From Micractinium sp. NFX-FRZ (taxonomy: Eukaryota; Chlorophyta; Trebouxiophyceae; Chlorellales; Chlorellaceae), in the NCBI GenBank assembly GCA_029339195.1, contig JAPTJF010000049.1, positions 62,001 to 126,000 of the forward strand: DNA of 64,000 nt, in the 5' to 3' direction. Positions 38,692-51,138 of the stretch are shown here, one piece after another (positions within the stretch are counted from its first letter, which is position 1; each line of letters opens with the position of its first letter). The notes beneath the pieces are model-generated. The model did not search any database and had not been told where the DNA came from. It saw only the letters and a program-made list of their open reading frames with translations. The translations under genes were made by a program, and so were the position numbers.

Positions 38692-41600
38692 TCACTGGTG
38701 CGGCGCGCCACCGCCACTGCCGCCGCGCCTGAAGTAGGGCGACACCTGGATGTTGAGTGCAGCCGCACGCCGACGGAACTCCCGCTCCTCGGCCTCGCTG
38801 CGATGCCGCATGCCGCCGCCGGGGCGCAGCAGCCCGCTGCCGCCACGGCGCGCCTGCACCCATGAAGCAATCCAAAGCACGGATGGTCAGCACGCTGGGC
38901 TGCCTGCTGGTCAGTCGAGGCAGTGAAAGGCAGGTGCAGGGGAGGCCGCACAGTGCTGTGTGCTGATGGATCTCAGCTGCTCCACGCCATGCAGGCTGCA
39001 CCCGTTTGACGCACTTACACACCACCGTCCAGCCAATACCACTCACCCTGCCCAGCGGCCGCACCGCCAGCAGCACGAGGGGACGCGGGGGGCTGAAGCT
39101 TGAGGTGGACAGCACAGAGGTGGCAGGGGTGGCATTGGCTGCTGCAGCCACGCGGGCGCCGCCACGGCCGCCCACTGCTGGCGCGTAGCTGTCGCTGCCC
39201 TCTGCTGCCTTGGCTCGCCAAGGGGACTGCTCGGGGTGCGCCATAGGGGTTGCTCCATCGCCAGAGGATGGGCGCCGCAGAGGCGACGGCGTGGCTGCGC
39301 GGTTGGCACGCTGGGCCATGCGGCTGGCGTCGTAGAGGAGCTGCGGGAGTGGAGGGAGGGGTGGGAGCAGGGCACACGATCACAAGCCACCTCTCTTACT
39401 CAGGCATCACGTCACAGGACATGGCAGTGGAAGCCGGCATGATTGTGCAATTGGACGTCCTGACAGCCAGCACAGCTCACCCAAACCGCACACCCAGCCC
39501 TGCACCTTATGCAAGACAGGCAAGCAAGAGGGGGCACCCACCTCGCTGTCCTCGTCACTGCTGCCTGAGTCATCATCGTTGGCTCGGCTCAAGGCAAACC
39601 GGCTGAGCCGCGCTCCAGCAGTTGCCGGCTTGGCGGCGCTCTGCTTGGGCGCCAGCGGGCTGCGCTGCCCGGCTGTCGGCGGTGCTGGGCTGGCGCCGGA
39701 AGGCGCCCAGCCCTGCGGGCCACGCTTGCAGCTGCCCACGACGGGGGAGGCAGACGAGGGTGTGGCCTCCTCCTCCTCCTCCTCCCAGCTGTCCGCTGCT
39801 GCTGCTGCCGCCGCCGTTGAGTAGGGGGTGCCCATCCTGAGCGGACCCTTCCCGCTGCTGCCAGCAGGCCCTGCCTCGGCAAAGCGCACAGAGCGCCGCA
39901 TGCCGGGAGGTGTGCACTCGGCTGCAGCCGCTGCAGTTGCACCAGCAGCTGCTGTGGTTGCAGCAGCCTCAGGGAAGGGTACTGCGGAGGCGGCTGCTCG
40001 ACCCAAGCTTGCACCAGCCGGCGGTGCTGGGCCGGGCTGGCAGGGTTGGCTGACCGCAGCGGGTGACGCGCCGGCTGGTGCCACGGGTGAGCCGGCAGCG
40101 GCGGCAATGAGCGCCGCTGCCCGCGAGCTGCCGCCAACAGATGGCGAGGGCTGCTGCAGCGGGGAGCTGCCCGCAGGGCTGACAGCAATTGGGGAGCCCA
40201 GAGCGCCCGCTGTGGACGGGGTGGGTGGGATCCGGCGACGCAGGGCACTGCTGCCGCGGCTGCCAGGGGTGCCGCTTGTGGAGGATGTGGGAGTGAAGGC
40301 AATGGAGGCCAGGCCCTGCCAAAGAGGAAGCAGGGGAGCAGCAGGCATATGTGCTCATGCAGAAGGCAACAACGAGGCATGCAGGCATGGCAGCACCATG
40401 TTCTGCAGGCAGCTTTGTCTCATGCACACCCAACACAACCTGTACACCACTGTATGTCACAATGCTGAAACAGCCACAAACAAACAGGTAAGAAGCGCAG
40501 CATGGCGCAGCACACCTGGTCCACAGTCGCCAGCTTGGCCTGTGCAGCCTGCAGGTCGGCCTTCAGACGAGCCAGGCGGCTGCGCACCGCATCCTGCATC
40601 CCACCGGGGCTGCCGTTCATGCGTGCCCGCAGCGCGCTCAGCGCCAGGGGAGTGACCGCCAGCGCAGCAGCAGCAGCGCTGGCGTAGGCTGGGGTCCCCG
40701 AGGGGGTGGAGGGCAGGCGCCTGGCTGTGCGCAGCGCCGAGGCAGGGGTGCTGGCTGGAGTGAGGCCCAGGGGGCTGGCTGGCATATGGATGGCGGTGCG
40801 CAGCGCCGAGGCAGGGGTGCCGGCTGGGGTGGAGCCCATGGGGGTGGCTGACACGTGGCTGGCGGTGCGCAGCGCAGAAGCGGGGGTGGAGGCGGGGTTG
40901 GAGGCGGCGCTGCCAGGTGTGCCAGCAGCTGCCACTGCCGCCATGCTGAGCGTGAGGTCGTTCAGCTGCTCTGCCTGCTGTGCATTCACGCCATCAGCAG
41001 GGGTTGACGGCGGAACTGCCAGGAAGTTGAGGGGCGTGGACTTGGCTGGCGTGCCAGCAGAGCTGCCAATTGAAGCAACAGGCGGCTGGCTGCAAGGAGT
41101 GGCAGCCAGACCAGCCGGCAGCACGGCCTTGTATCCGGATGGCGTGGTAGCAGCGCTGGGCTCCTGCACTGCTGCCAGGGCTGGTGATGCTGGCTCACTG
41201 CCCACTGTCTGCTCATACGGTGCCTCCTCTGTCGTTTGCTCTGCCACTGCTGCCTCTGCAGCTGCCGTGGCCGCCTGCTGCTGCACTGCTGCCAGGCTAG
41301 TCGCCATGGCGGCCTCAGTCGCTGCCTGCTCCAGCACTGCTGCCAGGCTTGCCTCCAGGGCAGCCTCTGTTGCCTCCTGCTCCTCTGCCACCTGCTGTGC
41401 CGCCATGGCAGCCTCAGCTGCCGCCACGGCTGCGCTTGCATATGCCTCTGCTGCTGCTGCTTCCTCTGCCGTCACACCGGCAGCTTCGGCTGCAGCAGCC
41501 ACCGGGGTGCCGCTGGCCACCGCCTCCCAGAAATGCACCATGGAGCGAACCTGCATGGGAGGCGAGCAGCAGAGGTGAGAGGAGTGTTGTCAGTGCAGGA

Positions 41601-44600
41601 CGTGCAGCGGACAGACTTCACATCCAAGCAAGCCCAGGCCAGATGCCCATGCACCGTGTCCACGAGCATGCAGCAACGTGCACACGGTGCTCAACACCCA
41701 TAGACTGGCACAGTAGCCCAACCCAAGCTTGACACCATCCCCACCCACCTTGGAGACCTCTGAGGCGGGCACATGAGTGATGATCATGCCGTTGTGCACC
41801 ACGGTGTACTCCTCCTCCCCTTCCTCCTCCCCTGCTGCCAGGTCATCTGCCCGGCCCTCCAAATCCTCGGTGCTCGCCGCACACTCCAGCCGCTCCTCCA
41901 ACCACACTGTGCTGGCACCGACGCTGCCTGGCTCTGAGGGAGAGCGCGAGCGCGCAGCAGAGGAGCTGCGGCTGACAGGGGTGTCGCCCTGCACACGGCC
42001 AGGCATAGGAGAGGGGGATGCTTTGCTCGAAGCTTCCCGTTTGTCAACCAAAGGCTTGGGCAATACTGTTAGCTAGCCATTGCAAACATGCACATCAGCC
42101 CAAGGGCTTCCCTTTGCCTCCATCCACCACTGCCCGCCCCACTGCCCCACCTGCTGCTGCCAGCCGCTGCGCAGGTCGGAGTGCAGGTCACGGTAGTCCA
42201 CGGTGAGGGTGGTCTGAGAGGCCAGGAAGGGGCTGGAGAAGACATCTGGGCTGGCGGCTGCCGCCGAGGAGGCAGGAGTTCCGCCAAACTCGCCGTCGCT
42301 GCTGCATCTGGGCCGCCCAAACAGCGCAAACGGCACGGGGCTGCTGTCGTCGCCGTCGTGCTGCTGCACGCGTGCAACGCCAGCTGTGGCAGGCGTGTGC
42401 TTTGCAACCAGGCTGCGCGCGCGCGCCAGGCAGGCCTGCAGGTGGCTGTTCTCGACGCGCAGCGTGCCTGGGTCCCGCCCAAGCAGTGACTCCACGTGTG
42501 CCAGCTGGGCACGTGAGGCCTCCAGCAGCTGCAGAGCGTGAGGGAGGCAGGAGTGGAGTTGATGAGCAGCAGCAGCATTGAATGCACAGATCAGGGCAGA
42601 GAGCAGGCAGCAGGAAGGCCAGCACCTGCCTCCTCCGTGGTCTGGGGCCCACACATCCGTTTGCACTGCCCCGCACAGCAGGCCTCCATTGCACACCCAA
42701 AGCAAAGTGAAAGCAAGCACCACCCCGCAGTCCCACCTGGTCCAGCTCAGGGGTGGGCGCATGCACCCGGCCAGCGCAGTGCTCCGCATGCAGGTGCGCC
42801 AGGCTGTCGTGCATGCCGCCCAGCTGGCTGCGCAGCTTCGCCATGGGCGTCAGCACTGGCGCCGTCGCCACCGCCTCTGCCGCTTCCTGCTCCTCTGCCT
42901 GCACCTGCGCCATCCGGGCCGCTTCTGCTTCTGCCAGCTGCGCCTGGGCCTCCGCCAGCTGGCTCCTGATGGAGTCCAGCTCAGAGGAGGCATCGCCAGC
43001 GCGCTGCTGTGCTGCGTCAGCGGCTGCCTGTGCGGCGGCCACCGCCTGGCGTGCATCCTCCAGCTGCGCTTGCAGCTGGGAGCGCTGCTGGTTGCTGAGG
43101 TGGGCGGTGTCGGCGGTTGCTGCCTCGCTCTGCGCCAGCTTGGCCTGCGCCGCTGCCAGCTCCTGCACCAACGACTCCTTCTCATTCTGCAGGCAAGGGA
43201 GGGTGAATTCATTAGCGAGGCAGGCCACAAAATATGCTGCATCCCTCGTGCATACCGGGCCGCCTTGTTCCACGCGTGCCACTTGTCAGCCCGTCACGGA
43301 ACAAACAAGCTCTCACCTCCAGTGCTTGTACCACTATGCACCCATGCTGATGCTCAGCCAGTGCAACCCATCCCAATCGAAACACTCAACCTGCCACCCT
43401 CCCCAGGCCCACCCACCCACCTCGCATAGCGCAAACATGCCCTGGATCTGGTCAGCCAGCGCCATCATGTGGCCGGCAGCATCGCGCGCCCGCGCCACCT
43501 CTGCCTCGGCGCAGAGCGCGCCTGCCTCTGCTGCCACCACTGCCGCCTCGTGCTCTGCACCCAGGTCGCGCAGCGCTGCCTCTGCCGCCTCCAGCTCGCC
43601 CAGCAGCGCAGAGTTGTCCGCACGCAGCGCATCCGCCTCTGCAGGGGGTGGGGGCAGGCGCAGCTAGTGAGGGCATCTGTTGTGAAGGAGGTCACCACAC
43701 CCAACAGCAGAATGCGCAGAAAGACCGAGCGTTGGGCCTCTGCACACAGCATACCAAACACCAAAGCACCTGCCCCGCCTGCTTACCGGACTTGAACGCC
43801 ACCACGTCGCGCGCAGCAGCCCACAGCAGGCGCAGGTCGTTGCGCGCCGGCGTGTTGAGCGCGCCCCGCATGCCACGGCGGTCCATCCACACAGTCAGGC
43901 TGCCCTGGCCGGGTGCCGGGGTAGCGACAGGTGCACTGCCTGCACAGCAAAGCAGACAACAGTTTGGGCAAAAGCAGGGCTGTGCAGTGCACTGGGATCT
44001 GCCAGGACCTCTACTGCTGGCATGCCTGTTGCTAGCCATCGCCGGCTGGAAAGGGAAGAGAGCATGGAGGACGCATGCCAAGGTCGGTTGAAGTCCCACC
44101 TGGGGCTGCAGGCGATTCGGACGTGGAGATGAGGTGCAGAGGTGTGCACTGCTGGGGCGACTGCGGGCTGTCGGCGCTCGGCTGCGGGAGCGCAAACCGA
44201 GCAGGCGATGCGTAGCACGGGTTCTGAAGGTGGGCCAGCATGGCACCGTACATGGTGGGCTGCTGCACAGTCTCCCCGGAGCCGTAACGGCGGTGCAGGC
44301 CGCCTGCTGCACCCAGCCCATCAGCTGGAGCTGGTTCGCCTGCTGCAGGAGGTGCCGCCATGGCCGCAGGCGCCTGCTGCGGCTCAGCCACCGCCGCCGC
44401 CATAGGAGCAGCTGTTGCGTCCGTGGTAGCGGGCACAGGGCCAAACCCAAAGGAGAACGAGGCTGATTGGGCGTCTGCAGCAAGGAGCGAGGGGTACATT
44501 ACAGCATTGACACTTTCCTCGGCAGGCAGGCACAGTGCCCGGGTCACCTTCAAAAGGACCATGCCAGCACCACATGCCAGGCGTGCCACTGCTGGTGCAA

Positions 44601-46757
44601 GCCCCTACCTGGATCTGCTGCTGCCTGAGCCACATACTCCATGGGCGCTGCTGCCAGCGGGGGGTCACCCGGCAGGCAGAAGGTAATGGGAGACGGTGGG
44701 ACAGCCTGCTGCTGCTGGTGCTCTGCGGCCACGCCAGCAACCGCCGCCTCCTGTGGCTGCCTGTGGGCCACAGGGGAAAGCCTGGCTGTGGGCAGCTCGC
44801 ACTCCTCGGGGCTGCCTGCATGGCCGGCAGCCGGCAGCGCCACGCCAAAGCTGACCTCTGTGCCGTCGGTGCCGCCCTGCTCCTGCTCCTGGCGCTGCAA
44901 CAGGCCTGCCAGGTTGAGGCGCGGCACAGAGGGCGGCCTGGCACTTGGGCTGGCAGAGGGTGGCGGGGCTGAGCCACTGCTGCAGACCTCGTCATTGCTG
45001 CCTGCAGAGGAGGGGCTCTTGGGCCCACCCGCTATCCCCTGCGCTGCAGGAGCAGCAGTGGGCGGCGTCCATGCTGTCGCCGCTGCTGCCATCGGGGTGG
45101 CTGCCAGCGGGCTGGCCGGGCTGTATGGGTGCAGCACCGGCTGCAGTGCCTGCTGCTGCCGAACAGCACCGGGTCCTGCCACCCCGCTGGCCTGCTGCTG
45201 GTGCCCATCCATGCCAGGTTCGGGTGACAGCAGTTGGGCGCCGGTGCGCAGGTAGGCATTCATCATGCCGTACACGCCCGCCCCACCTGGCCCTGCAGCG
45301 CACCAATGCAATACAAGCGAGACACACCTTAGCCACCGGCGCATGCGCGCAGGTGCTGCCTGCACGTGAAAGCTGATGCAGCATTCCCCTCGCCATGAGC
45401 GGACGAATGCCCCCAGGCCGTCTGTCCCACCCACCTGCGACGTTGAGCAGGCCCGTGGCAGGCACCGCCGCGGCGCCTGGTGCGTGGATGACGCCAGTGG
45501 CCCCGGCACCAGCAGGCTCTGGGGAGAGCGCCTGCGGGCCGGTGCGGAGGTAGGCATTCATGATGCCACGCACGCCTGCAGGATACACCCGGGGGGGAGG
45601 GCCACAAGTTGAGGATCAGAAGTGCCAGCTCGGGATGTATGTGAATGGGCACCGCAGAAATTGGCACGTCAGCCACGATACTGCATGCCCTTTCATTGCT
45701 CTCAGCATCCCCATGCTCCTGCCAGCCACCATCCCACCCGCCGTGCACACTCACCCTGGGGTGCCGCTGCTGGCGAGTCCTCATTGATGTGCTGCAGCAG
45801 GTGCCAGGCCTCAGGCGTGGGCATCCTGCTGCGCCCATTCACACTCTTGCCACCAGCTGTGGTGGCCGTGGCCGCGGTGAGAGCGCTCTTGCTGGCCTGC
45901 GCGTTGCGGCGCGGGCCCGATGCGGCAGGTGCGCTGGCGGGGGAGGAGCGCAGCCAGGCCTCCAGCGAGCGCTCCGTGTTGGGGGTGAGGGCCGTCGCCT
46001 CCAGCAGCCCAGGCGTGAGCTGCCCTGCTGCCTCTGCACCCTCCGACTCTGCATCTGCCAGACCGTTGGTGAAGATGCTGGCGACGCTGGTAGCGCTGGC
46101 GACACCAGCGCCAGCCGCTGGCGAGGCTGCCGGGGCGGCTGCCAGGCCGCGCGCCGCGCCATCAAAGCTGGGGTTGCTGAAGGAGTGGAAGCCCAGCGGC
46201 GCCGCGCCCTGGCCTGCTGCCATGCCCGCTGGCGTCATGCCCCAGGCCTGCTCGGCCCCGGTATGCAGCTCTGGCAGCAGCGGCGCCGCCACAGGCGTGG
46301 CCAGCATGGCCGCCAAGTCGGGCTGTGGGCTGCTATGGGGTGTCGCTCTCCCAGCTGCGCCTGCCATTGGGGGCCGCGGGATGCGGCTGCCGCCGGTGGC
46401 AGGCGTTGCAGTGGCCTGCTGCTTCTGCTGCTGCTGCTGGGGTGTGGGCTGTCCCGCTGGTGCGGCCGGCACAGTGCGGGGCCTTACAGGAATGCGGCTG
46501 GCGCTGGGCGCGGCGCCCACAGCCGGCTCCAGCACTGTGCCCTCCACTTTCTTGCTCTTCTTCCCTGACGATGGTGGGGCCAGCCGGGAGGTTCCCTTGC
46601 TGCTGACAACCCCAGCATGCCGCGGCCGCGCCTGCCAGTTGTGGTCCTTGGTGCTGCTGCCCACGGCGTCGGCAGCCGCGCCCCCGTTGCCGCCAGTGTT
46701 GCTGAGGCGCAGGGGGCTCAGCGGCGACCGCTGCGCCACGCCGGGCTCCCTCATCAT
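38692..46757 (-). CDS. Large Ala/Pro/Ser-rich coiled-coil protein with two SRIP motifs, function unknown
   Basis: Thirteen minus-strand exons join in frame to 1968 residues: 46757-45755, 45575-45435, 45292-44609, 44474-44100, 43939-43787, 43638-43421, 43186-42737, 42528-42151, 41988-41749, 41550-40516, 40315-39542, 39340-39047, 38853-38692. The first ~330 residues are disordered and basic/Pro-rich, with ASRIPVRPRT and GSRIPRPPM. These fit the S-x-I-P motif by which microtubule plus-end proteins bind EB1. Two neighbouring exons carry near copies of MNAYLRTG-Q-LSPEP. A coiled coil follows at 43638-42151 (SLVQELAAAQAKLAQSEAA, LDSIRSQLAEAQAQLAEAEA), then an Ala-rich helical tract with a 23-residue tandem repeat, a phosphosite-rich region and a short conserved-looking tail (RSEAEEREFRRRAAALNIQ). 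No enzyme domain is visible. A cytoskeletal scaffold is the best guess. An exon upstream of 46765 may supply the true start, because the frame is open through the acceptor. Confidence 0.65.
40705..40905 (-). repeat. 69-base in-frame tandem repeat (23-residue protein repeat), 3 copies
   Basis: Three copies with a 69-base period encode A-S/G-TPASALRTA followed by a variable Pro/Ser/Met-rich half (SHVSATPMGSTP, IHMPASPLGLTP, RRLPSTPSGTP). The repeat is in frame in the exon 41550-40516 of the large coiled-coil gene. Confidence 0.85.
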
Positions 46758-47209
46758 ATCGTCGGCTGCACAACGGAAAGCGAGCGACGCGCTCAGGCGA
46801 GGGCAGGCTGCGAAAGCTGTCAGGCTGGAGCTGTCGGGCTCTCAACCTGGCGCAGATAACCGTTCGTAAGCATTCAAGCTGTTCCAACGTCTCGGCGCAC
46901 CTGCACCGTCATAGGGGCGGCAAGGCAGCCGCGCGCTGGTTTGGTTGGCGGGGCTCGACCGGTGTATGTGTGCTGCTGTGCTTCTGCAAGAGTATACATC
47001 AACTGGCGCCAAGTATTGGACAGGAGCAACTGGTTTGAAGGCGCCCGAACCAAATGTCGCCCAGGTGGTGCCAGCGGTGCGTCATTCAGTGAGGCCTGCC
47101 CTGCGCCTGCAGCACATTGCTGACGTGCTCAGAACAGTGCGGTTCCACCAGCAGCGCTGCCAGCGCCTCCCTCACTCGGCCCTGTTCCCTCCCTTCTAGC
47201 ACTTCCCGC
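46758..47209. promoter_or_regulatory. Divergent promoter region (large coiled-coil gene / TMEM70-like gene)
   Basis: A 452-base segment between two divergent starts. An ATG on the minus strand near 46909 precedes a CAG-GTGCGC donor-like site and could be a tiny first exon for the minus-strand gene, but the phase does not join simply to 46765. The + side stays open in the downstream frame from about 47117 without an ATG. Confidence 0.45.
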
Positions 47210-48423
47210 ATGCTGCAGCGCCGCCTCCTGGCGGTGGCCAGGTTGGCTGTCGAAGGCCAAGGGTCTGCAATGTGCGCAGGGTTTGCGCGGCAGCACCAGT
47301 GGCAGTCGGCAGCAGGGGTGGCAACGCCACATGCCGCCACGCTGCCGCCGCTGCCGCACCTGCCCTCTGGTGGCCTGCGTTGGCACTCGGAGCTGACACA
47401 GCGCAAGTCGAGCGGCCCTGACGAGATAGTCATTTACGAGGGGCCCTTCTCTGTGGCTGTGAAGCGTGTCAAGGCGAGTGGCCACACCGGTGTGGCACTG
47501 CGGGCTGTTGGAACGGGTGCCCACCTCGTGCCCAGCAGCCTGCCCATGCTTTGTGGCTGCATTGTTCCACCCGTCCGTCCCCTGCTGCTGCTTCTTCCTC
47601 ACCTGGCTGGCTGCCTGACTGACCTGCCCATCGCTCACCCCACTGCAGAAGCTGTCGCTCTTCAGCTGTGCGTGTGCGATTGCCGCGGGGCCCGTCATTT
47701 TTGGGCTGGATGCCTCTACCTCCATGACTGCCAAGCTCTCCATTGTGGGCACGCTGGCCACCTTTGGGGTGTTCACAACCGGCCTGGTGAGCGCAGGTTG
47801 GGCACGCTGCGGGGGCTGCGGGGCAGCGGGCAGCGTATAAGGCTGGGCTGCCCAGGCTGGCAACAGCAGGCTGCAGGCTGCACGTGAGAACCGGCAGGCT
47901 GGCACTGACAGGTGCATGTAACCTGCAGCCATTTCAGGCCACCCCCGCCTTGTTCTGCGCCCCCTCACCATCTTGGCTGCATTGCTGACCCGGGGCGCCG
48001 CACCCGGCCTCAACCCCACCGCCTGCCTGCCTGCCTTGCCTGCAGCTGTCCTGGTTCACGCAGCCGTACGTCCACCAGCTGCGGTACGACCGCTCCACCG
48101 ACACGCTGGAGGCGACCACGCTGACCCTGCTGGCCCGCCCCCGCACCGACCGCTTCCACATCAGCGAGGTTGGGGAGGCCGCCTCGGTGCACCCCCTCAC
48201 CTCCTTCCAGGCCAGGGGGCGCAAGTATTACGTGGACTCGGAGCACTTCCCGGACAAGGCCCTGCTGGCGCGCCTGGTGCCGCAGCAGGCGGCGGCACAC
48301 GTCATGGAGGCCGCGTCGGCGGCCAGCCAGCAACAGCAGCAGCAACAGCAGGCACGGCAATCGGCGGCGGGTGCAGCGCAGGGAATGCCGCAGCAGCAAG
48401 GGCAGCAGCCGGGGCAGCCGTAG
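47210..48423 (+). CDS. TMEM70/TMEM186-family mitochondrial inner-membrane protein
   Basis: Three exons join in frame to 259 residues: 47210-47473, 47649-47786, 48046-48423. The N-terminus MLQRRLLAVARLAVEGQG is an amphipathic Arg/Leu presequence typical of mitochondrial import. The family core follows: VIYEGPFSVAVKRVKKLSLFS, two membrane segments (ACAIAAGPVIFGLDA; LSIVGTLATFGVFTTGLLSW), FTQPYVHQLRYD, TLEATTLTLLARPRTDRFHISEV and SFQARGRKYYVDSEHFPD. These align with human TMEM70 (YTGNM---V--VK-FS, then HFITKGYV--L, and TTFYAK---LLVNP--FP). TMEM70 helps assemble the c-ring of ATP synthase and complex I; the same role here is inference. A Gln-rich tail follows. The first intron starts with GC, and this junction gives gap-free alignment to TMEM70. 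Confidence 0.8.
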
Positions 48424-49002
48424 GCAACGCGCCCGCCCTGGCGCAGCCCGCCTGCCCTTGCTCGCACAAGCGTGGCCCGCCTGCCCTGGCCATTGCCTTC
48501 AGGTGACCCTCTTGCACTGACTGCAATGGGCGTGCATTTCATGTTTTCATTGTCCGATTTAATGTGGGTCATGTTTGTCTCGGGCTCAGCGAGCAGGGGG
48601 CCCAAAAGAGAGAAGTGCACACAGGGTAGAGTTTAAGAGAAGAGAAACGAAACAATGAAACGCAGCGGGAGGAACAAAAGCCACGCTGGGGTGGGCGGGA
48701 AGGGTTTGAAGTTCAACAAGAGGGGAGCAATTGCCTGGGGGTGTGGAACAGGCACTGCTGGTGTACACAGTCCGTGAATGACTGAGGGGAAAACTGGCTC
48801 AGGCAAGCGCTGGGCCTGCAGCAAGTTGTCAAGAAAGCAGGCACAAGGGGTGCGCAGGGCCCCGGCGCCTGCCCATGCCACAGGTGGAGCGGTGCGGAGC
48901 GGGACTGCCCTGCCCTGGCCGCAGCTGCGTCAAGGCAGGCACAGGGAACGGGGGGACTAAAAGGGGAGATCAAGAGGGGGAGGTGAACAGGCGGTGAGCT
49001 CC
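48424..49002. other. Convergent 3' spacer (TMEM70-like / ORP)
   Basis: A 579-base spacer between opposing stop codons, with a purine-rich patch (about 48600-48730). Nothing coding recognised; presumably both 3' UTRs. Confidence 0.5.
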
Positions 49003-51070
49003 TCAGTGGATGCCACGCAGCTTGGCCTCCTGCCGCTGCCGCTGCTCCAGCGCTTCTTTGGCTGCCTGCGCCGCCTTGAGGTCCCCGGCAGCCAGCAGCG
49101 CCAAGTCCTCGCGGTACCGGCAGTCGCTGGGCAGCGGGTGCGCCTCGGGCTGCCACTGCTGCTTCTCCTCCTCCACCAGGGTCCACCATCTGGGAAGAGA
49201 GGGCAGAACAGGGTGGGACGGTGGGGCGGGAGCCAGGGAAGCGAGTGCGCTGCCACTGCTGCTGCTCCTCCTTCCTGTCTGGGGTCCACTATTGGTGGTG
49301 GTGGGAGGGCACGTGGCCCACCACCTCTGGAGGGCACATGCTCCACCGCCACCGGTGAGGGGAGGGGAACCACAGGGCAGGCCAGCACCAGGGCGGAAAG
49401 AGGCGGGACGCAGGTAACATCATCATGCTGGCAGGCACACTGCAGGCCTGACGTGCCAGCTCACGGCTGGCACGCAACTTTGGCGGTTCAAAACCGCACG
49501 GTATAAAACTAGGCCAGCCAGCCTCTCGCCGTGGCAAGCCACCCCATGCTGCCATTTGCTGACCATGCCTGCCACCCACCCCACCCCACCCACCTCTCCT
49601 CCCCCCAGTCCAAGTGGGACAGCCAGTTGCCGGTGCAGCGCGCCACAGGCACCCGCGGCGGCTCCGCCTCTGCCACCGCCGGCGACGACTTGCTGCGCAG
49701 GCCCAGCCCGCCAAAGCTGCTCTTCATCAGGCTAGCCAGGCCGCTGGCGCTGCTGGTGCTGGCGCTGCGCTTGCGCTCCGCCGGCGGCTGCCACCCGCTG
49801 GCGCTGCGCTGGAGGCTGCTGCTGCTGCTGCTGTCCTGGCGGTCTAGTGAGGCGGCGCTGGCGCTGCCGCTGGGCGCGCCGCCAGCCAGTGGGGGCAGCT
49901 GGCGGTACAGTGTACCGCTGAACGCATCGCTGCGGGCCAGCACCCCCGCTTTGGCCTCATCCAGCTTGCCAAACGAAATCTCAATGGACATCCCGTGCTG
50001 GACATCGAAAAACTCGGCAGATCCGGTCAGCTCGCCACGTGGCGCTGACGTGTACAGCAGCCCTGCAGGAGGGGGAGACGGAGGGGCACGCAGGCTGATG
50101 CATCGTGGGCGGTGCTGAGCGCTTGCTGCGCAGATGAAGCAATCAGGATGGTCGGCACACCTGAGGTGGGGCACACGATCTCACAGGGACAGCAGGGTGA
50201 GTTCCAGCCGCCACCACTGGCCCAGCCACACGTGCTGCCCCACAGCGACACAAAGCCCCAGCCCCAGCCAAGTGAGGGACATGCAGTCGACCCTCGTCCT
50301 GTGCACTGTTCACACCCAACACAGCACCCTGTCCCGTTCGCCCACCCACCCCGAAGGTAGTAGGTGGGGAAGTGGACCTCCACCCGCCCCCCGTCTGCAA
50401 AGTCCACCACCCGGTACCCCCGCGCCGTCGTCTTCACCGCGTTGGTGCCGTAGCTCACGCTGGGCTGGCTGCAGGGGAGGGGGCGGGGTTCAGGGTATAG
50501 GGTGGGGCTGCAGGGAGGGTTCGGCGTTATGTGTATACCCCTACCGCTTTGGTTTCGGCGTTATGTGTATACCCCTACCGCTTTGGTGCCATAGCTCGCA
50601 CTAGGCTGGCTGCAGGCGAGGGGGCAGAGAGTGGGCGCGGTGCGGCAGGCAGGCGTGGCCAGGCGGGAGACCGAGCGCATAATGCACACAACACTGAGCT
50701 GGCTGCAAGTCCAATCAATCAATCAAGAGAGTGCACGACAATGATGCGAAATCTGCTCCCGCCCCAGGCAGGCAGGCTGGTAGCATACCCCCTCCTCCGC
50801 CTGCTCCTCCGAGCATGCCCCCCTCACCTGAGCCCCGTGAATGTGTAGAGGCCGCGGGGGCCTGCCAGCTGGAAAGCGCTGATGGGCGGGTGGTGCGAGA
50901 TTTGCTCCAGGTGGATGCGGGAGCCGTCCGGCAGCGAGGCCTGCCACGTCTCCCCCAGGATCGGGTTGAACGGCTTGGCCCAGTGCTCAAAGGCGTGGTG
51001 GAAGCCTGGAAAAGGGGGAGCAGCGGGATGCACAGTTTGTCAGGGAGCCATGGGAGGGCAACACAGCAGG

Positions 51071-51138
<68 letters not shown>

